18,150 nucleotides of DNA from DASSFZ01 sp036514635 (GCA_036514635.1 DATBWU010000097.1:1-18150), one strand, 5' to 3'. Counted from the stretch's first letter, positions 1 to 7,602 are shown. Program-made: numbers and translations. Notes: generated by a model from the sequence alone, not told the origin.

Positions 1-1
1 G

Positions 2-148
2 CCGGCCGGCCAGTACGCAGTACGGGTCAGCGCCTACAACGTCCCGATCGCGGCTCAACCGTATGCACTCGCCGTCGGCGGCCCGATCGGCGGCCAGAAT
101 GAGATCGGGCCGATCCGGCTGTTTTTGCCGATCGTGCTGCGGCAGTAG
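2..148 (+). CDS. C-terminal end of a secreted subtilase-like (S8) protein, 5' truncated
   Basis: An open frame enters from the left edge and stops at 146-148, giving 48 residues. The visible part reads GQYAVRVSAYNVP, then QPYALAVGG, then ends in RLFLPIVLRQ. The first two pieces resemble the C-terminal beta domain that follows the catalytic domain in many secreted S8 peptidases, where 'YNVP..PQPYALVVSG' is typical. The final LFLPIVLR resembles the 'YLPLVLR'-like tail seen on many exported Chloroflexota proteins, which may be a surface-retention or sorting signal; that role is inference. No catalytic residue is visible, so the peptidase assignment rests on the tail domain and could equally be another secreted protein with the same domain. 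Confidence 0.6.
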   Translation, partial: PAGQYAVRVSAYNVPIAAQPYALAVGGPIGGQNEIGPIRLFLPIVLRQ

Positions 149-170
149 AGTAGTGAAAGCCTGAAAGAAT

Positions 171-815
171 ATGCAGACAGCGTTCGAGGAATCTTTGAGC
201 CGAGACGCGCTCAAAGTCTGGCGTGGCCTGACCAGCCTGTTCAAGCTACAGGCATTTCTGGACGACCTCGCGTACAGCACGGAGAATCGCTATCGCAGCC
301 CCCTGAACGTATTGCGCGATCGGCGGGCGCATTGCTACGACGGCGGAGTGTTCGCGGCGGCGGCGCTGCGCCGGCTCGGCTATCCGCCGCTCGTCGTCGA
401 TTTGCAGCCGGTGCGCGACGACAATCACCTGCTCGCGCTGTACAAGTGCGATGGGCATTGGGGCGCGGTCGCCAAATCGAACTTCGTCGGGCTGCGCTTT
501 CGTGAGCCGGTGTACCGCAACCTGCGTGAACTAGTGATGTCGTACTTTGAAGATTACTACAACCTCGAGCGTGGGAAGAGCCTGCGCGGCTACACCGTGC
601 CGGTCAATCTGCGTGCGTTCGATCGGCTAAACTGGCTGATCGACGATGCCGCGATCGACGCGATTGCCGATCGATTGGGCAAAGTACGGAAAGTTCGCCT
701 GCTGACGCGGGCGATGATCGCCCGGCTTTCGCCGATCGACGGGCGCTCGTATCGAGCAGGCATGCTGGGCACCGACATGTCTGGCGTGTACCAGCCCACT
801 CGCAAAGGCAGGTAA
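171..815 (+). CDS. Transglutaminase-like domain protein
   Basis: This is a 214-residue protein with no signal peptide or membrane segment. The centre carries a papain/transglutaminase-like arrangement: Cys55 in RAHCYDGG at the start of a helix that continues FAAAALRRLGY, then a strand and His86 in DDNHLLALY, then a short strand and VAKSN at about 100-104, the usual place of the third polar residue. Transglutaminase-like folds include proteases, peptide N-glycanases and cross-linking enzymes, so the reaction cannot be fixed. The start is the first ATG of the frame; only a weak GAAAG lies upstream. It follows the secreted S8-like fragment by 22 bp and is followed by an intrinsic terminator, so the two may be one transcript. 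The C-terminal third (about 110-214) matches nothing I recognise. Confidence 0.7.
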   Translation: MQTAFEESLSRDALKVWRGLTSLFKLQAFLDDLAYSTENRYRSPLNVLRDRRAHCYDGGVFAAAALRRLGYPPLVVDLQPVRDDNHLLALYKCDGHWGAVAKSNFVGLRFREPVYRNLRELVMSYFEDYYNLERGKSLRGYTVPVNLRAFDRLNWLIDDAAIDAIADRLGKVRKVRLLTRAMIARLSPIDGRSYRAGMLGTDMSGVYQPTRKGR

Positions 816-861
816 GCAGCCAACTTCCTCTGCCTCTGACTGAACGATTGGCCGCACTCGA

Positions 862-889
862 CCCTGCCGTATAGGCGGGGTTTTTGTTT
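862..889 (+). terminator. Rho-independent terminator after the transglutaminase-like gene
   Basis: CCCTGCC (862-868) pairs with GGCGGGG (874-880) around loop GTATA, a 7-bp GC-rich stem with one G-T pair, followed at once by TTTTTGTTT (881-889). This closes the upstream transcript before proC. Confidence 0.85.
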
Positions 890-895
890 CTCGCG

Positions 896-924
896 TCGGT
901 TTTCAACAACGGATGTGCTATACT
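896..924 (+). promoter_or_regulatory. Extended -10 promoter for proC
   Basis: TGC precedes TATACT (919-924), an extended -10 element with five of six consensus bases. The -35 position at 17-bp spacing reads TCGGTT and is weak, as is usual when a TGn extension is present. Transcription should start near 931, immediately before the leader stem-loop. It lies just downstream of the terminator at 862-889. Confidence 0.65.
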
Positions 925-934
925 TTCACAACTC

Positions 935-966
935 ATCCTCCCGCCGGCTTGCACTGACGGGAGGAT
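935..966 (+). promoter_or_regulatory. 5' leader stem-loop of proC
   Basis: ATCCTCCCG (935-943) and CGGGAGGAT (958-966) form a perfect 9-bp stem with a 14-nt loop. The stem starts a few bases after the predicted transcript start and ends just before the proC ribosome binding site GAGAGGTGA (972-980). No T-run follows, so it is not a standard terminator. It could protect the 5' end of the message or control translation. Confidence 0.6.
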
Positions 967-982
967 TTATCGAGAGGTGACC

Positions 983-1807
983 ATGCTAAGCGACGTTCGA
1001 CTGGCCTTCGTCGGATCAGGCACGATGGCCGAGGCGATGATCAAAGGCCTGATCGGCACGGCGGGCGTTCCGGCCGATGGCATTATCGCGAGCGGGCCGC
1101 GACCTGAGCGCGGCGAGGAACTTAAGTCGAAGTATGGTGTGCACGCCACGACAGACAACGTGGCCGCCATCCAGGGCGCGCAGATCGTCGTGCTGTCGGT
1201 CAAGCCGCAGGTGCTCAACGGGGTGATGGAACAACTCGCCGGGCGGATCGCGCGCGAAGCGCTGGTGCTGTCGATTGTCGCCGGGGCGCGCATCGAAGCG
1301 ATTTCGCACGCGCTGCCGCACCCGGCGGTGGTGCGGGCTATGCCCAACACGCCGGCGCAGATCGGTATGGGGATGACCGTGTGGACGTGCCCCGGCGGGT
1401 TGAATCAGTTGCATCGCGAGCAGGCGCAGGCGGTGTTCGCCTCGTTCGGCGAGGCGTTGTTTGTCGAAGACGAGCGCTACCTGGACATGGCGACTGCGTT
1501 GAGCGGCACCGGCCCGGCTTACGTGTTCATCTTCATGGAAGCGATGGTCGATGCAGGCGTCCACCTGGGTTTCAGCCGCCGCGTCGCCGAGCAGTTAGTG
1601 CTCCAGACGGTGCGCGGATCGGTTGAGTACGCGCTGCACGCAGGCCGTCACCTGGCGACGCTGCGCAATCAAGTGACCTCGCCCGGCGGGACGAGCGCGG
1701 AGGCGCTGTATCACATCGAGAAAGGCGGCTTACGCACGGTGATGTCGCGCTCGATCTGGGCGGCCTATCAGAAATCGAGACGGCTGGGCAAAGGCGTGGA
1801 AGAATGA
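983..1807 (+). CDS. proC: Pyrroline-5-carboxylate reductase
   Basis: Catalyses the last step of proline synthesis: NAD(P)H-dependent reduction of 1-pyrroline-5-carboxylate to L-proline in the cytoplasm. The 274-residue product has the family's usual length. It opens with the Rossmann nucleotide-binding loop GSGTMA (residues 11-16). The C-terminal half carries the family hallmarks ALSGTGPAYVFIFMEA, then SPGGTSAEALYHIEKGG and SIWAAYQKSRRLG, which form the dimer and substrate site. I chose ATG 983 rather than the longer frame from 884 because GAGAGGTGA lies just ahead of it and homologues begin at this point; the longer frame would also read through the terminator-promoter-leader region. It has its own promoter and leader hairpin. 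The stop codon is embedded in a 7-bp repeat array. Confidence 0.95.
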   Translation: MLSDVRLAFVGSGTMAEAMIKGLIGTAGVPADGIIASGPRPERGEELKSKYGVHATTDNVAAIQGAQIVVLSVKPQVLNGVMEQLAGRIAREALVLSIVAGARIEAISHALPHPAVVRAMPNTPAQIGMGMTVWTCPGGLNQLHREQAQAVFASFGEALFVEDERYLDMATALSGTGPAYVFIFMEAMVDAGVHLGFSRRVAEQLVLQTVRGSVEYALHAGRHLATLRNQVTSPGGTSAEALYHIEKGGLRTVMSRSIWAAYQKSRRLGKGVEE

Positions 1808-1851
1808 AGGATGAGGGATGAAGGATGAGGGATGAAGGATGAGGGATGAAA
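1803..1851 (+). repeat. Heptamer array, unit GATGARG, seven copies
   Basis: Seven consecutive 7-bp units run AATGAAG, GATGAGG, GATGAAG, GATGAGG, GATGAAG, GATGAGG, GATGAAA, alternating A and G at the sixth base. The proC stop codon (1805-1807) lies in the first unit. It resembles the short heptanucleotide repeats (STRR type) described in cyanobacteria. Confidence 0.9.
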
Positions 1852-1896
1852 CCTCTCCGCTTCGCGGCCAGGTGATGGATAACTAAGGGTTGGTTC

Positions 1897-3099
1897 GTGA
1901 GCGCCTCGGACTCCTCAGCTTCAGCGGGAATCAGCAATCAGCATTCCACAATCGGCAATTCGCTCGGGCGTGTGATGCTCGTGTCGATGATCGCTCGGCT
2001 GGTCCACGACACGTCGAATCGCTTTGTGTATCCCTTCCTGCCCGAAATCGCCGGAGGGTTGCGCGTCTCGCTGGATCAAGCCGGGGCGGCGCTGTCGCTG
2101 CGCAGCGGCGTTGGGATTCTCAGCCCGCTGTTTGGCATGATGTCGGATCGCGTCGGTCACCGGCGGGCGATGTCGATCGGCCTGATCGTGCTCGCAGTGG
2201 GTTTGGGCCTTATCGGGGCGGTGGACAGCTTCGGGCCGGCGTCGCTGGGCCTCATCGCTGCCGGGATCGGGACGGCGATCTACATTCCTTCGCTTCAAGC
2301 GTATGTTAGCGAGTGTGTGCCCTATGCACGGCGAGGCAGGGTGTTCGGGGCGATCGAGTTGACGTGGGCCATCGCGGGGATGGCCGGCGTGCCCCTGCTG
2401 GGCGGGTTGATCAAGCCGCTAGGCTGGCGCGCGCCGTTTGTCGCCCTGGCGGTCGCTACGACGATCAGCGCAATACTGACGCTGTTTCTGCCCCCACCAC
2501 CGGCCGGTGCGCAAGTTCGGCACGAGCCGGTGAAGATCGCTTCCATCGCGCGGAACCGTAGCGCCGTCGCGCTCCTGCTGGCGTGGCTGCTAGTGTTCTT
2601 CGCCTTCGAGAACATCCAGGTGGGCTACGCCAGCTGGTTCGAGCGGCAGTTCGGGCTGACGACGGTTGAACGCGGCATGGCTCAAACGCTCTTTGGGGCC
2701 TTCGAGATTGTCGCATCGGGAAGCAGCAGCCTGTTCCTGGATCGGATCGGCAAAAAGCGCGGCGTGACAGGCGGGCTGGTGATTGTGCTGTTGGGTTATG
2801 CGCTGCTGGCATGGGTTGGCCCGCTCGACGTGCGCCTGGGGCTGGCGTCAATGGGCCTTGCGTTTTTAGGCTTTGAGTTTAGCGTCGTGTCGGGTATTCC
2901 GATCCTGAGCGAGCAGGTCCCGCAGGCACGCGGCACGCTGCTGGCGTTGGCGGTGATGGCCGCCGGACTCGGCCGGATGCTGGGCGCGGTGATCGGCAGT
3001 GCGCTCGCGGCTGGTGCGGGCTTCTCGGTCGCGGCGCTGGTGTCGGGTGTTGTGGCGTTCGGCACGGTCGGGTTGTTTGCGCGGGGTGTCAGCGAGTGA
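1897..3099 (+). CDS. MFS transporter, drug/metabolite exporter-like
   Basis: A 400-residue inner-membrane protein with the alternating hydrophobic pattern of a 12-helix major facilitator. The family's motif A sits in the loop after helix 2: G80-MMSDRVGH-R89-R90. A long hydrophilic stretch near residues 200-225 (PPPPAGAQVRHEPVK) fits the central cytoplasmic loop between the two six-helix halves. The substrate cannot be read from sequence. GTG 1897 was chosen because AAGGG (1885-1889) lies 7 nt ahead. However, residues 11-23 are encoded by an array of 7-bp repeats, and ATG 1975 just after it would give a 374-residue protein beginning at helix 1, so the true start is uncertain. It follows proC by 89 bp and could be read from the proC promoter. 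Confidence 0.85.
   Translation: MSASDSSASAGISNQHSTIGNSLGRVMLVSMIARLVHDTSNRFVYPFLPEIAGGLRVSLDQAGAALSLRSGVGILSPLFGMMSDRVGHRRAMSIGLIVLAVGLGLIGAVDSFGPASLGLIAAGIGTAIYIPSLQAYVSECVPYARRGRVFGAIELTWAIAGMAGVPLLGGLIKPLGWRAPFVALAVATTISAILTLFLPPPPAGAQVRHEPVKIASIARNRSAVALLLAWLLVFFAFENIQVGYASWFERQFGLTTVERGMAQTLFGAFEIVASGSSSLFLDRIGKKRGVTGGLVIVLLGYALLAWVGPLDVRLGLASMGLAFLGFEFSVVSGIPILSEQVPQARGTLLALAVMAAGLGRMLGAVIGSALAAGAGFSVAALVSGVVAFGTVGLFARGVSE
1929..1963 (+). repeat. Degenerate heptamer array inside or just before the MFS coding region
   Basis: Five 7-bp units: AATCAGC, AATCAGC, ATTCCAC, AATCGGC, AATTCGC. Their translation in the MFS frame gives a low-complexity polar stretch (ISNQHSTIGNS) that looks unlike a transporter N-terminus. 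Confidence 0.75.
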
Positions 3100-3150
3100 C
3101 GAAAGACGAGTGACGAAGGACGAAGGCGTGGCGGCCTTTTGGCCTTCGTC
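3098..3150 (+). repeat. GACGAAN heptamer array with inverted end
   Basis: Four direct heptamers, GACGAAA, GACGAGT, GACGAAG, GACGAAG, start inside the MFS stop codon (3097-3099). GACGAAGGC (3119-3127) is then matched perfectly by GCCTTCGTC (3142-3150), with an inner GGCC-TTTT-GGCC hairpin (3133-3144). The same unit recurs between atpG and atpD. Confidence 0.85.
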
Positions 3151-3245
3151 ATCGGCCCTCGAAGCGCAACGAACGGAGTTCGTCGGAAGGTATTGTGAAT
3201 CGCTGGACAAAACCGATAACATTAGGTATATTTTTCGATGAGCGC

Positions 3246-3262
3246 AGCCCAGTTTCTGGGCT
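3246..3262 (+). terminator. Possible terminator hairpin after the MFS gene
   Basis: AGCCCAG and CTGGGCT form a perfect 7-bp stem around TTT, followed by ATTTGT. The T-tract is short, so termination is uncertain, but the position, after the MFS gene and before the next promoter, fits. Confidence 0.4.
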
Positions 3263-3286
3263 ATTTGTATGTCACGCGCTGGCCGG

Positions 3287-3314
3287 TTGCTTATGCTTCA
3301 ACATCTGGTATACT
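3287..3314 (+). promoter_or_regulatory. Promoter upstream of the atpA cluster
   Basis: TTGCTT (3287-3292), a 16-bp spacer ending in TGG, and TATACT (3309-3314) form a sigma-70-type promoter with an extended -10. Transcription would start near 3321, giving an untranslated leader of about 260 nt before atpA. No protein-coding gene is visible in 3100-3579. Confidence 0.6.
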
Positions 3315-3401
3315 CTCGACTCAATCCGCGCACAGGCTCAGTCCCGCCGCGCTTTGCAGCGAGCGCATCGTTTACTCGACGCGGGAACAATCTGCGGTTT
3401 T

Positions 3402-3490
3402 GCTCACCGACCGCGTCCTCGCGGTCGATCAGGATAGACGCCCGCGTGGACGCGGGCTTCGCCTAGCGCGCCCCCGCCGCGCAGCGGCGG
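3402..3490 (+). repeat. Tandem hairpins in the atpA leader
   Basis: Three perfect 7-bp hairpins follow each other: GACCGCG-TCCT-CGCGGTC (3409-3426), GCCCGCG-TGGA-CGCGGGC (3440-3457) and CCGCCGC-GCA-GCGGCGG (3474-3490). None has a T-tract. The first two, with the preceding GCTCACC (3402-3408), are closely matched by another copy at 16088-16142, so this part is a dispersed two-hairpin element of about 56 bp. Confidence 0.7.
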
Positions 3491-3579
3491 ACAGGGCGTG
3501 AGCAACAAAAAGCGCAACTTGTGACCGTGCGCAGTATAGTTTTCCCCCGTGTATTGATCGGGCCAACTGGGGAGGCTGA

Positions 3580-5121
3580 ATGGCGACTCAGACAGTAGAC
3601 ATCATTAAGGATATTACAGCCGATCTGCAAAAGCAGATCGAATCCTTTACGCCGACAATCTCGGCGGTCGATGTCGGCGAGGTGAGCGAGGTGGGCGATG
3701 GCATCGCGCGCTGCACGGGCCTATCGGGGGTGCAGTCGAGCGAGATGGTCGAATTCGCGAATGGCACGGCAGGCATCGCCTTCAACCTGGAAACCGACCA
3801 GGTCGGCGTCATCATTCTGGGCGAATCGAGCGGCATTGAAGAGGGTCAGTTAGTACGCCGCACCAATCGCATCATCTCAGTCCCAGTCGGCACAGCGCTG
3901 TTGGGCCGCGTGGTCGATCCGTTGGGTCGCCCGATCGATGGCAAAGGCCCGGTCACCACGACGCGGTATCGCAACATCGAGCGCATCGCGCCGGGTGTCA
4001 TCGAGCGCCAGAACGTCGATACGCCGGTGCTCACCGGCATCAAAGCCATCGACGCGATGATCCCGATCGGGCGCGGCCAGCGCGAATTGATCATCGGCGA
4101 CCGGCAGACCGGCAAGACGGCGATCTGTGTCGACACGCTCATCAACCAAAAAGGCAAGGGGATGGTGTGCATCTACGTTGCCATCGGGCAGAAGAAGGCT
4201 CAGGTGGCGCGCCTGGTCGCCACGCTCGAAAAGTTCGGCGCGATGGAGTACACCATCGTCGTCGACGCCTCCGCGTCCGATCCCGCCGCCTTGCAGTACA
4301 TCGCGCCTTACGCCGGGTGCGCGATGGGCGAGGAGGTCATGGAAGAGGGCGTGACGGCCGGCGGTCAATTGGTGAAGGACGCGCTGGTGATTTACGACGA
4401 TCTGAGCAAGCACGCCTGGGCGTATCGCCAGGTCTCACTGTTGATGCGCCGCCCGCCGGCCCGTGAGGCGTATCCGGGCGATGTGTTCTATCTGCACTCG
4501 CGCCTGCTGGAGCGCGCAGCTCGCCTCAGCGCGGCACGCGGCGGCGGCTCACTCACCGCGCTGCCGATCATCGAGACGCTGCTCGGCGACGTTTCAGCCT
4601 ATATCCCGACCAACGTGATCTCGATCACCGACGGCCAGATTTACCTGGAATCCGATCTGTTCAACGCCGGTATCCGGCCTGCGATCAACGTCGGCATTTC
4701 GGTGTCGCGCGTGGGCGGCGATGCACAATACCGCGCCATGCGACAGGTGGCCGGCCGCTTGAAGGGCGACATGGCCCAGTTCCGCGAACTGGCCGCCTTC
4801 GCCCAGTTCGGTTCCGACCTCGACGCGGCGACCCGCCGCCAGTTGGATCGCGGCCAGCGCCTGACCGAGATTCTCAAGCAGCCGCAGTATGCGCCGGCCT
4901 CCTTTGAGAAACAGGTCATGATCATCTTCGCCGGCACGAACGGCTACCTGGATCGGGTGCCAGTGGGACGGGTACGAGAGTGGGAGGCGGCGTTCCTCAA
5001 GTTTATGGATACGCAATATTCCGCCATTGGCGAGGAGATCGCCCGCGAGAAGAAGATGAGTGACGATTGCATCGCCGGCTTGCGCAAGGCGGGTGAAGAG
5101 TTCAACAAGACGTGGTCGTGA
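3580..5121 (+). CDS. atpA: F1F0 ATP synthase subunit alpha
   Basis: The non-catalytic nucleotide-binding subunit of the F1 head, alternating with beta in the alpha3-beta3 hexamer on the cytoplasmic face of the membrane. The 513 residues match the usual length. The Walker A loop is G173-DRQTGK-T180, the Walker B strand is ALVIYDD ending at D273-D274, and SVSRVGGDAQ carries the conserved arginine finger R377, which reaches into the catalytic site of beta. The N-terminal beta-barrel domain contains GDGIARC, as expected. ATG 3580 is supported by GGGGAGG (3569-3575). It is the first gene of the cluster: atpB, atpE, atpF and atpH, usually just upstream, are absent, and the preceding 480 bp are a non-coding leader with a promoter. 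Confidence 0.98.
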   Translation: MATQTVDIIKDITADLQKQIESFTPTISAVDVGEVSEVGDGIARCTGLSGVQSSEMVEFANGTAGIAFNLETDQVGVIILGESSGIEEGQLVRRTNRIISVPVGTALLGRVVDPLGRPIDGKGPVTTTRYRNIERIAPGVIERQNVDTPVLTGIKAIDAMIPIGRGQRELIIGDRQTGKTAICVDTLINQKGKGMVCIYVAIGQKKAQVARLVATLEKFGAMEYTIVVDASASDPAALQYIAPYAGCAMGEEVMEEGVTAGGQLVKDALVIYDDLSKHAWAYRQVSLLMRRPPAREAYPGDVFYLHSRLLERAARLSAARGGGSLTALPIIETLLGDVSAYIPTNVISITDGQIYLESDLFNAGIRPAINVGISVSRVGGDAQYRAMRQVAGRLKGDMAQFRELAAFAQFGSDLDAATRRQLDRGQRLTEILKQPQYAPASFEKQVMIIFAGTNGYLDRVPVGRVREWEAAFLKFMDTQYSAIGEEIAREKKMSDDCIAGLRKAGEEFNKTWS

Positions 5122-5129
5122 GGAATGAA

Positions 5130-5171
5130 GCGTAAAACGTAATTACGCTTTACGCTGTACGTTTTACGCAA
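5130..5171 (+). repeat. Inverted heptamer array between atpA and atpG
   Basis: Six 7-bp units: GCGTAAA, ACGTAAT, TACGCTT, TACGCTG, TACGTTT, TACGCAA. The later units are the reverse complement of the earlier type, so GCGTAAAACGTA (5130-5141) pairs perfectly with TACGTTTTACGC (5158-5169) across 16 nt. An alternative stem GCGTAAA/TTTACGC (5130-5136 with 5149-5155) excludes it. It fills most of the 61-bp spacer before atpG. Confidence 0.9.
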
Positions 5172-5182
5172 GAGTGTAAGGC

Positions 5183-6097
5183 TTGGCAACGATCCGCGAG
5201 ATTCGACGACGCATTCGCAGCGTCAAGAACATCGCCCAGGTGACTCGCGCGCTGGAAGCGGTGTCCGCCTCGAAGGTGCGCCGCGCGCAGGCCCAGGTGT
5301 TGGCGACGCGCCCGTACGCGCAGCAGGCCTGGGAAGTGCTCACGTCGCTGACGCAACAATCCGGCGCGGGGCCTCACCTCCATCCATTGCTGGCCGTGCG
5401 TCCCGTCAAGACGATCGGCCTGATCGTCGTCAGCGGCGATCGCGGCCTGTGCGGAGCGTACAACTTCAATATCATCCGCAAGGTGATGGAGCTGATACGC
5501 GATCAATCGGCGAGCACGCGCCTGGTGACGGTGGGTCGCAAGGGGCGCGAGTTGCTGGTGCGCGCCGGGCAAAACGTTGTGGCGGAATTCAGTAACCTGT
5601 CGGCAGCGCCGGCCGCGCTTGAAATCACACCGATTGGGCGGATCGTCGTCGACGATTTCTTGGGTGAGAAGATTGACGAAGTCTACGTGGCTTACACGAC
5701 CTTCGTCAGCACCCTCTCGCAGAGGCCGGCGATCAAGCGATTGCTGCCGCTCAAGCTCGAGGCGGCTGATCACGTGGCGTCTGATCTGATCGTGGGCGCG
5801 GAGACGGGCCGCCTGACGCGGCGCGAGTACCTCTACGAGCCTGGCCCAGAGGCGCTGCTGGGCGCGCTGATTCCGCGCTTGATCGAGTTGCAGGTGTACC
5901 AGGCTGTCCTGGAGTCGCTGGCGAGCGAGCACTCCGCGCGCATGGTCGCCATGCGTAACGCGACGGATAGCGCGCGCGACCTCGTCGGCCAGTTGACGCT
6001 GACTTACAACAAGGCCCGCCAGCAGTCGATCACCAGCGAGTTATTGGACATTGCCGGCGGCGCGGAGGCGCTGAGGCAGGTTCTGGCGCAGGCTTAA
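5183..6097 (+). CDS. atpG: F1F0 ATP synthase subunit gamma
   Basis: The central rotary shaft of F1, coupling proton flow through F0 to conformational change in beta. The 304-residue product is slightly longer than the common length of about 290. The N-terminal helix ATIREIRRRIRSVKNIAQVTRALEAVSA and the C-terminal helix with SARMVAMRNATDSARDL and TLTYNKARQQSITSELLDIAGGAEAL are the two family hallmarks that form the coiled-coil shaft; VVSGDRGLCGAYNFN is the conserved core strand and loop. It starts at TTG 5183, the only start that gives the normal N-terminus. The ribosome binding site is weak (AAGG sits too close, GAG at 5172-5174), consistent with low translation of the single-copy subunit. 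It is preceded and followed by inverted heptamer arrays. Confidence 0.97.
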   Translation: MATIREIRRRIRSVKNIAQVTRALEAVSASKVRRAQAQVLATRPYAQQAWEVLTSLTQQSGAGPHLHPLLAVRPVKTIGLIVVSGDRGLCGAYNFNIIRKVMELIRDQSASTRLVTVGRKGRELLVRAGQNVVAEFSNLSAAPAALEITPIGRIVVDDFLGEKIDEVYVAYTTFVSTLSQRPAIKRLLPLKLEAADHVASDLIVGAETGRLTRREYLYEPGPEALLGALIPRLIELQVYQAVLESLASEHSARMVAMRNATDSARDLVGQLTLTYNKARQQSITSELLDIAGGAEALRQVLAQA

Positions 6098-6098
6098 T

Positions 6099-6140
6099 GA
6101 CGAACGACGAAGCGCGACGTTGGTCGTTCGTCCTTCGTCG
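6099..6140 (+). repeat. Inverted GACGAAN heptamer array between atpG and atpD
   Basis: GACGAAC and GACGAAG (6099-6112) are followed by their inverted counterparts. GACGAACGACGAA (6099-6111) pairs with TTCGTCCTTCGTC (6127-6139) at 12 of 13 positions. The same unit occurs after the MFS gene at 3098-3150. Confidence 0.85.
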
Positions 6141-6175
6141 GAGCCGTGAACGGGATTTTCGGGGAGGATGGGCCA

Positions 6176-7594
6176 ATGACTGAGAATGGGATAATGGGCA
6201 AGGTCGTGCAGGTGCAGGGGGGCGTGGTCGATGTCGAGTTCGCGCCGGAGCACCTGCCGGAGATTTATTACGCACTGGAGATCGACCGGGGCGATAAGCG
6301 GCTGCCCCTGGTTCTGGAAGTGCAGCAGCACCTGGGCAACAATCGCGTTCGCACTGTAGCGATGGACACCACCGATGGACTGGCGCGCGGCGTCCTGGTG
6401 CGCAATACCGGCGCGCCGATCAGCGTGCCGGTCGGCCAGGCCGCGCTAGGTCGCATCTTCAACGTGCTCGGCCAGCCGGTCGACGGCAAGGGGGCTGTGA
6501 ACGCGACGGCGCGTATGCCGATCCACCGCAAAGCACCGTCGTTTGAAGAGCAGTCCACGCGAACCGATGTGTTCGAGACCGGCGTCAAGGTCATCGACCT
6601 GATCGCGCCGTTCACCAAAGGCGGCAAGACCGGCGTGTTTGGCGGTGCGGGCGTCGGTAAGACCATCATCATCATGGAGCTGATCCGCTCGATCGCGACC
6701 GAGCACGGCGGATACTCGGTGTTCGCGGGCGTCGGCGAGCGCACGCGCGAAGGCACGCAACTGTACAAGGAGATGAACGAATCGGGCGTCATCGACAAGA
6801 CAGTGATGGTCTTCGGCCAGATGAACGAGCCGGCGGGCGTGCGCCTGCGCGTCGGGTTGACCGGCCTGACGATGGCCGAGTACTTCCGCGACGAAGGCCG
6901 CGACGTACTGTTGTTCATCGACAACATCTTCCGCTTCTCGATGTCGGGTTCCGAGGTGTCGGCGCTGCTGGGCCGCCTGCCGAGCGCGGTGGGTTATCAG
7001 CCGACGCTCGGCAACGAGATGGGCGAATTGCAGGAGCGCATCACGTCGACCAAGCGCGGCTCGATCACGTCGATGCAGGCGGTGTATGTGCCCGCCGACG
7101 ACTATTCCGATCCGGCCCCGGTGGCGACCTTCGCTCACCTCGACGCGACGATCGCGCTCGATCGCGCCATCTCGGAGAAAGGCATCTACCCGGCGGTCGA
7201 TCCGCTGGCCTCCACCTCGCGCATCCTCGACCCGAACATCGTCGGCCCGGATCACTACAACACCGCGCGAGAAGTGCAGCGCGTGCTCCAACGCTACAAG
7301 GACTTGCAGGACATCATCGCCATCCTCGGCGTCGAGGAGTTGAGCGAAGACGACAAGCTGCTGGTGGCGCGCGCGCGCAAGATCGAGCGCTTCTTCTCGC
7401 AGCCGATGTTCGTCGCGCAGCAGTTCACGGGCCGCGAGGGCCGCTACGTGCCGCTGAAGGAGACGGTTCGCGGCTTCCGCGAGATTCTCGACGGCAAGTA
7501 TGACGATCTGCCGGAGCAGGCGTTTTACATGGCCGGTCCGATCGACGACGTGATTGTGGCGGCGGAGAAATTGCGCCGGGGCGAGAGTATCTAA
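6176..7594 (+). CDS. atpD: F1F0 ATP synthase subunit beta
   Basis: The catalytic subunit of F1, which makes or hydrolyses ATP in the alpha3-beta3 head. With ATG 6176 it has 472 residues, normal for the family. That start is preceded by GGGGAGGA (6161-6168) at good spacing; an in-frame GTG at 6146 would add ten residues unlike homologues and place the ribosome binding site inside the gene. Walker A is G156-GAGVGK-T163, the catalytic glutamate is E188 in GVGERTREG, and Walker B ends in D249 of LLFIDNI. The epsilon-contacting DELSEED motif appears as EELSEDD. The first residues (MTENGIMGKVVQVQGGVVDVEF) are the usual beta-barrel entry. No sequence anomaly is seen. Confidence 0.98.
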   Translation: MTENGIMGKVVQVQGGVVDVEFAPEHLPEIYYALEIDRGDKRLPLVLEVQQHLGNNRVRTVAMDTTDGLARGVLVRNTGAPISVPVGQAALGRIFNVLGQPVDGKGAVNATARMPIHRKAPSFEEQSTRTDVFETGVKVIDLIAPFTKGGKTGVFGGAGVGKTIIIMELIRSIATEHGGYSVFAGVGERTREGTQLYKEMNESGVIDKTVMVFGQMNEPAGVRLRVGLTGLTMAEYFRDEGRDVLLFIDNIFRFSMSGSEVSALLGRLPSAVGYQPTLGNEMGELQERITSTKRGSITSMQAVYVPADDYSDPAPVATFAHLDATIALDRAISEKGIYPAVDPLASTSRILDPNIVGPDHYNTAREVQRVLQRYKDLQDIIAILGVEELSEDDKLLVARARKIERFFSQPMFVAQQFTGREGRYVPLKETVRGFREILDGKYDDLPEQAFYMAGPIDDVIVAAEKLRRGESI

Positions 7595-7602
7595 TGCGAA
7601 AA

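Noticed and set aside
884..982. A 33-residue N-terminal extension of ProC
   Set aside because: It would cover the terminator T-tract, promoter and leader hairpin, and homologues start at 983.
3195..3501. Short plus-strand frames in the atpA leader
   Set aside because: They cross hairpins and repeats, have no ribosome binding sites, and resemble no protein; arginine-rich translations are expected from GC-rich hairpins.
3519..3540. A second atpA promoter (TTGTGA with TATAGT)
   Set aside because: The spacer is only 10 bp; the element at 3287-3314 is better.
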